Below are positions 35,984-43,799 of a stretch of DNA of 64,000 nt, piece by piece. Both the position numbers and the translations under genes were made by a program. Where the stretch lies: assembly GCF_018784445.1 (NCBI RefSeq), contig NZ_WQOH01000017.1:56751-120750 (forward strand). Direction: 5' to 3'. The notes below the pieces were generated by a model. That model saw nothing but the letters and a program-made list of their open reading frames with translations, was not told the DNA's origin and did not search any database. Within the stretch, counting starts at the first letter, position 1, and each line of letters begins with the position of its first letter. The stretch is from Gemmiger formicilis (lineage in GTDB: Bacteria; Bacillota; Clostridia; Oscillospirales; Ruminococcaceae).

Positions 35984-36935
35984 ACGTCTGCTGCCGCTGG
36001 CCTTGGCGGCGGCGCTGGCGGGCTGTGCCATGCAGGCCACGGACAGCAACGCGACCCGCTACCAGGTGGCGTTAGTGGCAAAATCCAAGGATTCGGAGTT
36101 CTGGAACGATGTCTTTACCGGCGCGGAGGCTGCCGCCACCGAGTACAATATGCAGCTGACCATCGCGGCCCCCAACAGTGAGGAAGACTACGAGGAACAG
36201 GATCGCATGATCGAGAAGGCCGTCGAGGACGGTGCACAGGCCATTGTCTTTTCCGCCATCGACTATGAAAAGAACGCTGCCGCCATCGATGCCGCGGCCG
36301 CGGCGGGTGTGACCATCATCGGCATTGACTCGGCGGTGGACTCCGCCCATGTGGCGGCCTACATCGGCGCGGACAACTACGGCGCGGGCCAGATGGCCGC
36401 CCGGAGCGCCCTGGACGGCATGGATGGCCAGCTCTACGTCGGCCTTATCAACTACGAGGTCAACGGTGCCAATGGCCGCGACCGCGAGCAGGGCGCACGC
36501 GACGCTTTTGCGGACAGTGGCCGGGCAGAGGTCGTCGCCGCCATGCCAACCCACTCCAACGCCGTCAGCGCCCGCAGCGAGGCTTTGTCCATGCTGCGTG
36601 AGCACCCCGAAATCAACGTGCTGGTTGCCTTCAACGAGGCCACCTCCGTGGGCGCAGCCCGCGCCGTGCAGCAGATGCAGCGGGCAGATGATCTTTGGCT
36701 GGTGGCGTTCGACTCGAACATCGAGACCATCGACGCCTTACAGACCGGCGTGGTGGACGCGCTGATCGTGCAGAATACCTACGGCATGGGCTATTTCGGC
36801 GTCGAGAGCGCCTACGAGCTGCTGGCCGGGCAGGGGAGCAGCGTGGAAGAATCCACCGTCACCACCACCCACATCATCACCCGGGACAATATGTTCGCCA
36901 TGGATAAGCAAAAGGCATTGTTCCCGTTTGGGTGA
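35967..36935 (+). CDS. Sugar-binding lipoprotein, probable sensory partner of the YesM kinase
   Basis: 322 aa of the Peripla_BP_4 (ribose/galactose-binding) fold. The signal peptide has lipobox LAGC near residue 20. The body starts YQVALVAKSKDSEFWND and contains AIVFSAIDYEKN, IGIDSAVDS and the hinge part NVLVAFNEATSVG. It is coupled to the kinase gene, not to the ABC genes, which have their own binding protein. Clostridia use such stand-alone binding proteins (for example XylFII with LytS) as extracellular co-sensors, so I infer a sensing role. The ligand is unknown. Confidence 0.8.
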   Translation: MTNCVKRLLPLALAAALAGCAMQATDSNATRYQVALVAKSKDSEFWNDVFTGAEAAATEYNMQLTIAAPNSEEDYEEQDRMIEKAVEDGAQAIVFSAIDYEKNAAAIDAAAAAGVTIIGIDSAVDSAHVAAYIGADNYGAGQMAARSALDGMDGQLYVGLINYEVNGANGRDREQGARDAFADSGRAEVVAAMPTHSNAVSARSEALSMLREHPEINVLVAFNEATSVGAARAVQQMQRADDLWLVAFDSNIETIDALQTGVVDALIVQNTYGMGYFGVESAYELLAGQGSSVEESTVTTTHIITRDNMFAMDKQKALFPFG

Positions 36936-36994
36936 AATAGGTATCCCTCCCGGGCCGTTTTCCATATGGTTGCCGCATTAAAACGCAGCCGTGC

Positions 36995-37031
36995 TGTAGG
37001 GGTCGCACATGTGCGGCCCGCAGCTTTCCCA
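36995..37031. repeat. Palindromic intergenic repeat, half copy
   Basis: TGTAGGGGTCGCACATGTGCGGCCCGCA matches the left half of the copy at 2231-2318; the right half is missing. Confidence 0.6.
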
Positions 37032-37078
37032 TAAATGACCGTCTGCCTTACGCAACTCCCTCCGGCCCTTCGGGCTTA

Positions 37079-37112
37079 CCTCCCTTGTAAACGAGGGAGG
37101 ATTTTCTTTTTT
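37079..37112 (+). terminator. Terminator after the sensory operon
   Basis: CCTCCCT (37079-37085) pairs with AGGGAGG (37094-37100), followed by ATTTTCTTTTTT. It separates the regulator operon from the transporter operon. Confidence 0.75.
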
Positions 37113-37149
37113 ACCCCTAAAAATTCTTACAAAAATCAAACGCCTATAA

Positions 37150-37188
37150 CCATTTTGTCACTTTTGCTGCGCAAACTGCACAAAATGG
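37150..37188. promoter_or_regulatory. 39-bp interrupted palindrome upstream of mglB
   Basis: CCATTTTGT (37150-37158) with ACAAAATGG (37180-37188), and inside it TTTGC with GCAAA around the same centre (37169). It lies about 115 bases before the candidate -10 of mglB. It could be an operator or an RNA hairpin of upstream transcripts. Confidence 0.45.
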
Positions 37189-37219
37189 AACCGATTCAAC
37201 TGGGCGAACTGTCCTAAAC

Positions 37220-37256
37220 GGTGGAAAATTCCCCTTTTCGTCGGTGAAATTTCACC
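37220..37256. promoter_or_regulatory. Candidate YesN-type operator: two direct repeats upstream of mglB
   Basis: GGTGGAAAATTCC starts at 37220 and GGTGAAATTTCACC (a perfect palindrome) at 37243. The two sites are 23 bases apart, roughly two helical turns, and abut the weak -35 region. AraC-type regulators bind such paired sites and activate promoters with poor -35 boxes. Confidence 0.5.
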
Positions 37257-37282
37257 TTGTTTTTTCCCCACACCCCGAGTAT

Positions 37283-37288
37283 TATAAT
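37283..37288 (+). promoter_or_regulatory. Candidate -10 element for mglBAC
   Basis: TATAAT, 75 bases before the mglB start. The nearest -35-like TTGTTT (37257-37262) is 20 bases away, a poor spacing that suggests activator dependence. Confidence 0.55.
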
Positions 37289-37363
37289 AACTGTCAACAG
37301 GGTTCGCCCCTCTACAAGCGACCCGGAAAAAATCCACTGCTTAAAAAGAAGGAGAAACTTATC

Positions 37364-38428
37364 ATGAAGAAACTCACTGCTCTGGCCCTCGCGGGCTGCA
37401 TGGCCGTATCCCTCGCCGCTTGCGGCGGCTCCGCTTCCACCACCCCCGCTTCCAGCGAGGCTGCCTCTACTGAGTCCGCCGCTACCTCTGCTGCCGAGAG
37501 CGCAGCTGAGAGCGTTACCGAGGCCACTCAGGGCGGTAAGGTCGGCGTCTGCATCTACAAGTTCGACGATGCCTTCATGACCACCTACCGTAATGCTCTG
37601 CAGGAGATCCTCGAGGGCAAGGGCTACGAGGTCACCATCGTCGACGGCAATAATGACCAGGCCAAGCAGAACGAGCAGATCAACACCTTCATCACCCAGG
37701 GCGTTGACGCACTGATCATCAACCCCGTTATGACCTCCGCTGCCGACCAGATCATCTCCACCGTCAAGGGTGCCGATGTTCCCACCGTCCTGATCAACCG
37801 TGAGCCCACCGCCGATCAGATGTCCGCTTACGACAAGCTGGTCTATGTTGGCTGCGACGCTGCTCAGTCCGGCACCTTCCAGGGCGAGCTGATCCTCGAC
37901 ACTGAGAACAAGGGTGACATCAACGGCGACGGCAAGGTTTCCTACATCATGATTCAGGGCGACCCCGAGAATATCGATGCTCAGCTGCGTACCGAGTACT
38001 CCGTCAAGGCTCTGACCGATGCCGGCGTTGAGGTCGAGCAGCTCGACCTGCAGCGCGGTGACTGGGACCGTAACAAGGGCCAGGAAATCTGCCAGAACGA
38101 CCTTGCCAAGTACGGCGATCAGATTGAAGTCGTCTTCTGCAACAACGATGACATGGCTATCGGCGCTCTGCAGGCTATTCAGGCTGCCGGCCGCACCGTT
38201 AACAAGGACATCTACCTCGTCGGTGTTGACGCTTTGGACGCTGCCAAGAACGAAGTTGCCAACGGCAACATGACCGGTACCGTTCTGAACGACGCTAAGG
38301 GTCAGGCTACGCAGGCTGTTGCTTCCATGGAGGAGCTGCTGGGCGGCAAGACCTTCGAGGCTGGCAGCCAGAGCGTCTACGTTGACTACGTCAAGGTTAC
38401 CCCTGACAACGTCAAGGACTTCCAGTAA
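37364..38428 (+). CDS. mglB: Galactose/methyl-galactoside ABC transporter substrate-binding lipoprotein
   Basis: 354 aa from the ATG at 37364, with AAGAAGGAG upstream. Lipobox LAAC at about residue 20, then a long Ser/Ala/Thr/Glu-rich linker (about 23-58) before the mature fold. It contains the calcium-binding loop DINGDGK, which is characteristic of galactose/glucose-binding protein, and VVFCNNDDMAIGALQAIQAAG. Codon use is strongly biased to C- or T-ending optimal codons, and a terminator follows, both consistent with very high expression. Substrate glucose/galactose is probable, not proven. Confidence 0.88.
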   Translation: MKKLTALALAGCMAVSLAACGGSASTTPASSEAASTESAATSAAESAAESVTEATQGGKVGVCIYKFDDAFMTTYRNALQEILEGKGYEVTIVDGNNDQAKQNEQINTFITQGVDALIINPVMTSAADQIISTVKGADVPTVLINREPTADQMSAYDKLVYVGCDAAQSGTFQGELILDTENKGDINGDGKVSYIMIQGDPENIDAQLRTEYSVKALTDAGVEVEQLDLQRGDWDRNKGQEICQNDLAKYGDQIEVVFCNNDDMAIGALQAIQAAGRTVNKDIYLVGVDALDAAKNEVANGNMTGTVLNDAKGQATQAVASMEELLGGKTFEAGSQSVYVDYVKVTPDNVKDFQ

Positions 38429-38464
38429 TTTGACAAAAGCCACAGCTTAAACCAGAACAATCGA

Positions 38465-38497
38465 GGTGCGTGTGCGCAGGCGCACGCACCCTTTTTT
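38465..38497 (+). terminator. Intra-operon terminator between mglB and mglA
   Basis: GGTGCGTGTGC pairs with GCGCACGCACC (one G-T pair) followed by CTTTTTT. Partial termination here would give excess binding protein over the ABC and permease subunits. Confidence 0.85.
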
Positions 38498-38535
38498 CGT
38501 GAAAAGGTTACAAAAGATTAAAGGGGGCCAGCGAA

Positions 38536-40044
38536 TTGTCAGAGTACCGCTTGGAGATGTGTGATGTCGTCAAGACGTTCCCCGGCGTCAAGGCACTGAA
38601 TCACGCACAGCTGAAATTGAAACCCGGCACCGTCCATGCGCTGATGGGAGAGAACGGCGCGGGCAAGTCTACCTTGATGAAGTGCATGTTTGGTATCTAC
38701 CACATGGACGAAGGCAAGGTCATTTATGAGGGACAGGAGGTCCAGATCAAGGGACCTCTGGATGCACTGAACCGCGGCATTGCGATGGTGCACCAGGAGC
38801 TGCAGCCCATCCCGGAGCGTTCCATCGGCGAGAATATCTACGTCGGGCGCTACCCAACCAAGAAATACGGACCCGTCACCGTCATCGACCACGACAAGAT
38901 GTACGAGGATGCGGCCAAGGTCTTAAAGGAAGTCCACCTGAATTATGATCCGCACGCAAAGCTCGGAACCTTGAGCGTTTCCCAGATGCAGCTGGTTGAG
39001 ATCGCCAAGGCGGTCTCCGCAGACTGCAAGGTGCTGATCCTCGACGAGCCGACCTCCTCGCTGACGGCGGCCGAGGTCGAGGCGTTGTTCACCATCGTGA
39101 ACGAGCTGCGCGCCAAGGGCGTCTCCATCGTCTACATCAGCCACAAGATGGACGAAATTCTTCGCATCAGCGACGAAGTCACGATCATGCGCGACGGCCA
39201 GTACATCGGCACCTGGGAGGCCAAGGAACTGACCACCGATATGATCATCACCAAGATGGTCGGACGTGAGCTGTCGAACCTCTACCCGCCGCGCTCGAAT
39301 ACACCCGGTGAGGTCGTGTTTGAGGTCAAGGACTTCACATCCATCAACCCCAAGAGCTTCCGTCACGTCAACTTCAACGTCCGCAAGGGCGAGATCCTCG
39401 GCGTTGCGGGTCTGGTCGGTGCCCAGCGCACCGAGCTGATGGAAGGTCTGTTCGGTCTGCGCTGCCACACGTCGGGCACCATCACCTATAAGGGCAAGGA
39501 ACTGACCATCAACCAGCCGCAGGACGCCATCAAAAACGGCATCGCCATGCTGACCGAGGACCGCCGCGCGACCGGTATTCTGGGTGTGCTTTCCATTGCG
39601 GATAACGTCTCCATTGCATCGCTGAACAAGTATCTGATCGGCGGCATCATGCTGGACGACAACAAAATCGAAAAGCTCGTGCAGGATAATGTCGCCAAGC
39701 TGTCCATCAAGACGCCGTCCTCCAAAACGCAGATTCAATCGCTGTCCGGCGGTAACCAGCAGAAGGTGCTGATCGCCCGCTGGCTGGCCAACGACCCCGA
39801 TGTTTTCATCATGGACGAGCCGACCCGCGGTATCGACGTCGGTGCAAAGTATGAAATTTACTGCATCATCGCCGAGATGGCCAAACAGGGCAAGAGCATC
39901 ATCATGATCTCCTCCGAAATGAGCGAGCTGATCGGTATGTCTGACCGCATCATGGTCATGTGCGATGGCCGCTGCACCGGCTTTATCGACGGTGATAAGG
40001 CGAACCAGGAGAACATCATGACGCTGGCTACCCAGTTTGAATAA
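38536..40044 (+). CDS. mglA: Sugar ABC transporter ATP-binding protein MglA
   Basis: 502 aa with a TTG start at 38536 (AAAGGGGGC upstream, MSEYRLEMCDVVKTFPGV). Two ABC domains in tandem: the first with Walker A GENGAGKST, signature LSVSQMQLVEIA and Walker B VLILDEPTSSL; the second with a degenerate Walker A region (GLVGAQRTE), signature LSGGNQQKV and FIMDEPTRGIDVG. This is the architecture of MglA/RbsA. It energises uptake through MglC. Confidence 0.94.
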   Translation: MSEYRLEMCDVVKTFPGVKALNHAQLKLKPGTVHALMGENGAGKSTLMKCMFGIYHMDEGKVIYEGQEVQIKGPLDALNRGIAMVHQELQPIPERSIGENIYVGRYPTKKYGPVTVIDHDKMYEDAAKVLKEVHLNYDPHAKLGTLSVSQMQLVEIAKAVSADCKVLILDEPTSSLTAAEVEALFTIVNELRAKGVSIVYISHKMDEILRISDEVTIMRDGQYIGTWEAKELTTDMIITKMVGRELSNLYPPRSNTPGEVVFEVKDFTSINPKSFRHVNFNVRKGEILGVAGLVGAQRTELMEGLFGLRCHTSGTITYKGKELTINQPQDAIKNGIAMLTEDRRATGILGVLSIADNVSIASLNKYLIGGIMLDDNKIEKLVQDNVAKLSIKTPSSKTQIQSLSGGNQQKVLIARWLANDPDVFIMDEPTRGIDVGAKYEIYCIIAEMAKQGKSIIMISSEMSELIGMSDRIMVMCDGRCTGFIDGDKANQENIMTLATQFE

Positions 40045-40058
40045 GGAGGAATCCGAAA

Positions 40059-41042
40059 ATGGAGAAAAAATTCAACTTTAAAAAATTCCTGTCCAATAAC
40101 GCGATCATTATTCTGATCATTTTGCTGGCCCTCTTCGTCGGCTGCACGACCCAGAACTTCTTTACCGAGACAAACGGCAAAAACCTGCTGCTGAACGTCG
40201 CCCCGCGTTTCATCATCGCCTGCGGCGTTTCGGGATGCCTGATTACCAAGGGCACTGACCTGTCCGCCGGCCGTCAGGTCGGCCTGGCCGCCTGCTTCTC
40301 CGCCATGCTGCTGCAGAGCGTTGACTACTCTGCCCGCATGCTGCCTTGGCTGCCCGATATTCCGTGGCCCGTGGCCCTGCTCATCGTCATGGCGATCATG
40401 GCCTGCTTCGGTGCCATCAACGGCTGCATTATCGCATTCCTGAAGGTTCCTCCTTTCATCGCTACGCTGGGCATGCAGACCATCGTTTACGGCCTGTGCT
40501 CCGTCATCACGAACAACCAGCCCATGGGCGGTTACAAGCAGAGCTACCTGACCGTTGCCAGCGGCACGCTGGGCCCCATTCCGTTTCTGGCCATCTTTGC
40601 GCTGATCGTCGGCATCTTCTTCTGGTTCCTGTACAATAAGACCCGTCACGGCAAGTACATGTACGCCATCGGCGGCAACGAGAACGCCGCTCAGGTTGCC
40701 GGTGTCAACGTCACCGCGTCCCTGATCCGCATCTACATCCTGGCCTCCTGCATGTATGCTCTCGGTGGCTTCCTCGTCGGCGCAAAGGCCGGCGGCGCTT
40801 CCACCAACACCGGCAATGGCTATGAGCTGGAAGCTATCGCAGCCTGCACCATCGGCGGCGTTTCCACCAACGGCGGCGTCGGCAAGGTCTCCGGCGTTCT
40901 GGTCGGTGTTCTGGTCTTTGAAGTCCTGAAGATTTGCCTGCAGTTCCTCGGCGTCGACCCCGCCTACACCTACATTGCACAGGGCCTTGTCATCGTCATC
41001 GCCGTTGCCCTTGACCTGCGCAAGTACCTGGCGAAGAAGTAA
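40059..41042 (+). CDS. mglC: Sugar ABC transporter permease MglC
   Basis: 327 aa with eight or more membrane helices and family motifs (TKGTDLSAGRQVGLAA, GGNENAAQVAGVNV, SGVLVGVLVFEVLK). MglC-type rather than RbsC by its CGVSG-LITKG-DLS pattern. 14 bases after mglA. Confidence 0.93.
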   Translation: MEKKFNFKKFLSNNAIIILIILLALFVGCTTQNFFTETNGKNLLLNVAPRFIIACGVSGCLITKGTDLSAGRQVGLAACFSAMLLQSVDYSARMLPWLPDIPWPVALLIVMAIMACFGAINGCIIAFLKVPPFIATLGMQTIVYGLCSVITNNQPMGGYKQSYLTVASGTLGPIPFLAIFALIVGIFFWFLYNKTRHGKYMYAIGGNENAAQVAGVNVTASLIRIYILASCMYALGGFLVGAKAGGASTNTGNGYELEAIAACTIGGVSTNGGVGKVSGVLVGVLVFEVLKICLQFLGVDPAYTYIAQGLVIVIAVALDLRKYLAKK

Positions 41043-41045
41043 CCT

Positions 41046-41246
41046 ATGGGCGAAGAAAAGACTACTCCCGAGACCGAAAAGAAACCCGACCGCCCTGACC
41101 GCAGCCAGTTGAATGCCTTTGAGAATTTCTACGAGAAATTCCGCAAGGTTCCGCTGAAATACATAGACATCTTCATCGGCGTCTGCGTAGCCGCCCTGGT
41201 CATCGTAGTGCTGGTCGGCATCCTCAAGAGTAAGGGAATATTGTAA
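41046..41246 (+). CDS. Small single-pass membrane protein of the mgl operon
   Basis: 66 aa, four bases downstream of mglC and before the operon terminator. The first 35 residues are charged (Glu, Lys, Pro, Asp); a single membrane helix covers about residues 41-61 (IDIFIGVCVAALVIVVLVGIL) followed by a basic KSKGIL. Not recognised. Its position suggests an accessory subunit of the sugar transporter. Confidence 0.7.
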   Translation: MGEEKTTPETEKKPDRPDRSQLNAFENFYEKFRKVPLKYIDIFIGVCVAALVIVVLVGILKSKGIL

Positions 41247-41252
41247 AAAAGA

Positions 41253-41295
41253 AGCACCGTTCACGGAGAAAAATCTCTGTGAACGGTGTTTTTAT
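41253..41295 (+). terminator. Terminator of the mgl operon
   Basis: CACCGTTCACGGAGA pairs with TCTCTGTGAACGGTG (one mismatch) around AAAA, followed by TTTTTATTT. Confidence 0.92.
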
Positions 41296-41312
41296 TTGTG
41301 CTTTAGCAGAGT

Positions 41313-41350
41313 TGTAGGGGCCGCACATCTGCGGCCCGCAGCCTTGCCTT
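41313..41350. repeat. Palindromic intergenic repeat, half copy
   Basis: TGTAGGGGCCGCACATCTGCGGCCCGCA, matching the left half of the 2231-2318 copy including the following GCCTTGCCTT. Confidence 0.6.
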
Positions 41351-41400
41351 TACAGCGCGGCGGCCTTCTAGCCGAGAGGCGGATATGGAATTTGCCCCGA

Positions 41401-41979
41401 TTATTTTTTGATCACCTTTTTCTTCTTCCTGACACTATACCCAAAGCTGCCCAGTTTGCGCCCCAGCGCCAGGTAATCTCCATGGCTGTACACAATCAGC
41501 TTTGCCTTGTTCAAGCACAATTTCCCGCTTTCATCCAGCAGCCGCTCGTCCACATCTACGGCGACGCACTCCGCCAAGAACAAGTCATGGCTGCCTAAAG
41601 AAATGACCTGCGTGACCTTGCACTCCAAATTCACCGGGCTTTCCTCGACCAAAACCGTGCCCACCTTGGCGGCGGGGGCGGCGGTCAGGTGCATGGCGGC
41701 AAACTTGTCCACGTCGCGGCCGCTCTTGACGCCGCACCAGTCGATGGCCCGGACTAAGCTCTCGGTGGGCAGGTTCACGACGAACTCGCCGCTTTCTTGA
41801 ATTAAATGGTGGCTGTACCGCTCGGGCCGCACACTGATGGACAGCATCGGCGGCTGGGTGCAGATGGTGCCGGTCCAGCCCACGGTGATAAGGTTCGGCT
41901 TGTCGGGGCTGCCGCAGCTGACCAACACCGGCGGCTCCGGGTTTAGCAGGGTAGACCCCTTCCATACCTGGCGGCTCAT
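41401..41979 (-). CDS. Flavin reductase family protein
   Basis: 192 aa of the FMN-binding split-barrel flavoredoxin/FlaRed type: PVLVSCGSPDKPNLITVGWTG, PPMLSISVRPERYSHHLI, EFVVNLPTESL and DWCGVKSGRDVDKF. Members reduce FMN with NAD(P)H or act as electron carriers. Very basic C-terminus. Its ATG overlaps the end of the glycosyltransferase gene by four bases, so they share a transcript. Confidence 0.88.
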   Translation of the reverse strand: MSRQVWKGSTLLNPEPPVLVSCGSPDKPNLITVGWTGTICTQPPMLSISVRPERYSHHLIQESGEFVVNLPTESLVRAIDWCGVKSGRDVDKFAAMHLTAAPAAKVGTVLVEESPVNLECKVTQVISLGSHDLFLAECVAVDVDERLLDESGKLCLNKAKLIVYSHGDYLALGRKLGSFGYSVRKKKKVIKK

Positions 41980-42962
41980 TGTGCATCCTCCTTGGCTTCA
42001 CCAAAATTCGGCGTCGTTTCGCTGATAATATAGCGCGGGCGGTGCTTGGATTCCAGGTAGATTTTGCCAATGTACTCACCGATCACGCCCAGGCAAATCA
42101 GCTGCACGCCAGACACAAAGCAGATGATGCTCGTCATCGATGCCCAGCCGGAAACGGTCAGGCCCATGGCGGCCTCAATGACAGCCCACAGCACGCCGAT
42201 GAAGCTGACCAGCGCCACAAACACGCCAAAGCCGGTGATGAAGCGAATCGGCTTGATGGACAAACTCGTGATGCCGTCGAAAGCCAGCGCCAGCATTTTG
42301 GACAGGGGATAGTGGCTCTCGCCCGCAATGCGCTCGTGGCGTTCGTAGGTCACGCAGGTGGATTTAAAGCCCACCAGCGGCACCATGCCGCGCAGAAACA
42401 GGTTGACCTCTTTGAATTTCGCAAACTCTTCCAGTGCGCGGGCGCTCATCAGGCGGTAGTCCGCGTGGTTAAAGACAACTTCCGCACCCATAGCATTCAA
42501 GATTTTGTAGAAACTCTCGGCGGTAAAACGCTTGAAAAACGTGTCGGTATCCCGCTTGCTGCGCACGCCGTAGACGATATCGCAACCGTCGCGGTAGGCA
42601 TCCACCATGCCGTCCATGGCGTTGATGTCGTCCTGGCCGTCGCAGTCGATGGAAATGGTGATGTCGCAGCGGCTCTTTGCCTCCATCAAGCCCGCCAGCA
42701 CGGCGTTCTGGTGGCCGCGGTTGCGGCTTTGGCAGATGCCGACGTAATGCTCGTCACTGGAGGCCAATTCGTTGATGATTCCCCAGGTGCGATCCTTTGA
42801 GCCGTCGTTCACAAACAGCACACGGCTGTCCGGGCTGATCTTGCCCGCCGCGGCCAGATCGTTAATTTTCTGCAAAAACATCGGCGCAGTGATGGGTAAA
42901 ACCTCCTGCTCGTTGTAGCAGGGGATGACGATGTACAAAATCGGTTCAGTGCGGTTGTTCAT
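41976..42962 (-). CDS. Family 2 glycosyltransferase (GtrB/DPM1-like) with two membrane helices
   Basis: 328 aa. GT-A domain with YIVIPCYNEQEVLP, VNDGSKDRT and a DxD-type SIDCDGQDD; acceptor part with FLRGMVPLVGF. The C-terminal 90 residues contain two membrane helices (FITGFGVFVALVSFIGVLW and SIICFVSGVQLICLGVIGEY). Such proteins transfer a sugar from UDP/GDP-sugar to undecaprenyl phosphate for wall or exopolysaccharide modification. The GT-C-like protein at 30573 could use such a product, but they are not adjacent. Confidence 0.9.
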   Translation of the reverse strand: MNNRTEPILYIVIPCYNEQEVLPITAPMFLQKINDLAAAGKISPDSRVLFVNDGSKDRTWGIINELASSDEHYVGICQSRNRGHQNAVLAGLMEAKSRCDITISIDCDGQDDINAMDGMVDAYRDGCDIVYGVRSKRDTDTFFKRFTAESFYKILNAMGAEVVFNHADYRLMSARALEEFAKFKEVNLFLRGMVPLVGFKSTCVTYERHERIAGESHYPLSKMLALAFDGITSLSIKPIRFITGFGVFVALVSFIGVLWAVIEAAMGLTVSGWASMTSIICFVSGVQLICLGVIGEYIGKIYLESKHRPRYIISETTPNFGEAKEDAQ

Positions 42963-42996
42963 ACAAATAACCTCGATGTGTTTATTTTATGGGTAC

Positions 42997-43689
42997 TTAT
43001 GGGCAGGCGGCCCGCAGCCGCTCGGGATCCGGCAGTTTAAAGCTGCCCCGGAACAGCTCGATCAGCCCTTCTTCCTGCATACGGCTCAACTCGCGGGAAA
43101 GCGCACTGCGGTCGCAGTTCAAAAAGGCAGCCAGCTCGGTGCGGTTCATGCTGGTGGTAAAGGTGTCCGCGCCGCAGCGCTCCCGTTGTTCCAGCAACCA
43201 CATACAGATGCGCCCACGCAGGCTCTTACAGCAAATCAGCTCCAAACGGCGGTCCAGCGCAAAATATTTGTCACTGATGGTTTCCAGCCAGTTCTGTAGC
43301 AGCTTCAAATGGGCGCTGTGCAGCGCGGCGCAGGGGCGCAGCAGCGCCTCGCAGGGCAGGTAGAGCGCCAGGCACGGTTCGGCGGCAGCTACATTGACCG
43401 GGCTGCGGCTGCGCCCACCGGCCAAAACATCGGCAAACACACCTCCCGGCCCCATGTGGGAGATAACGACCGTGCTGCCGTCGGCCAGCGGCTTGCTGGC
43501 GGTGATGGAACCTTCCAGCACCAGGCCGACTTCCCGCGTCTCGTACCCGGCCATCAGCAGCAGCTCGCCCTTGGCATAGCGGCGCACCCGGGGCGCAAAG
43601 CAGGTCATCAGCGTGTCCAGCTCGGCGTCGGTCATCCCACGCAAAAGGCGGGTGCGGCGCATCGTCTCGTAGTAGGGTGTGTAGTCCAT
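42997..43689 (-). CDS. Crp/Fnr family transcriptional regulator
   Basis: 230 aa. N-terminal cyclic-nucleotide-binding-like beta barrel (about 20-120; GYETREVGLVLEGSI, GGVFADVLAG) and C-terminal winged helix (about 150-225; SMNRTELAAFLNCDRSALSRELSRMQEEGLI). It lacks the N-terminal cysteine cluster of FNR and the cAMP-contact pattern of CRP is not evident, so the signal is unknown. It is transcribed away from an ABC operon, with a TGTTGC-N4-GCAACA palindrome in the shared promoter region. Confidence 0.88.
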   Translation of the reverse strand: MDYTPYYETMRRTRLLRGMTDAELDTLMTCFAPRVRRYAKGELLLMAGYETREVGLVLEGSITASKPLADGSTVVISHMGPGGVFADVLAGGRSRSPVNVAAAEPCLALYLPCEALLRPCAALHSAHLKLLQNWLETISDKYFALDRRLELICCKSLRGRICMWLLEQRERCGADTFTTSMNRTELAAFLNCDRSALSRELSRMQEEGLIELFRGSFKLPDPERLRAACP

Positions 43690-43720
43690 ACGGCTCCTTG
43701 GGTGGTTACAAAAGGGTATC

Positions 43721-43738
43721 CTGTTGCCAGTGCAACAG
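43721..43738. promoter_or_regulatory. Probable Crp/Fnr operator between divergent genes
   Basis: CTGTTGC (43721-43727), CAGT, GCAACAG (43732-43738): a perfect 18-bp dyad of the size bound by Crp/Fnr dimers (TGTTG-N6-CAACA). It lies 31 bases from the regulator start and 61 from the ABC operon start, just upstream of AT-rich TATTATAGTATAG, which is a candidate -10 region. Confidence 0.7.
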
Positions 43739-43799
43739 ACAATTCACATTTATTATAGTATAGTAGGGCCGCAAAAGCAACAAGGAGGATAAGATTTTT

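Noticed and set aside
34187..36049. 620-codon antisense frame over the kinase gene
   Set aside because: The plus strand encodes an intact YesM kinase with all motifs; the antisense product has the His/Gln/Val/Gly composition typical of shadows in this genome.
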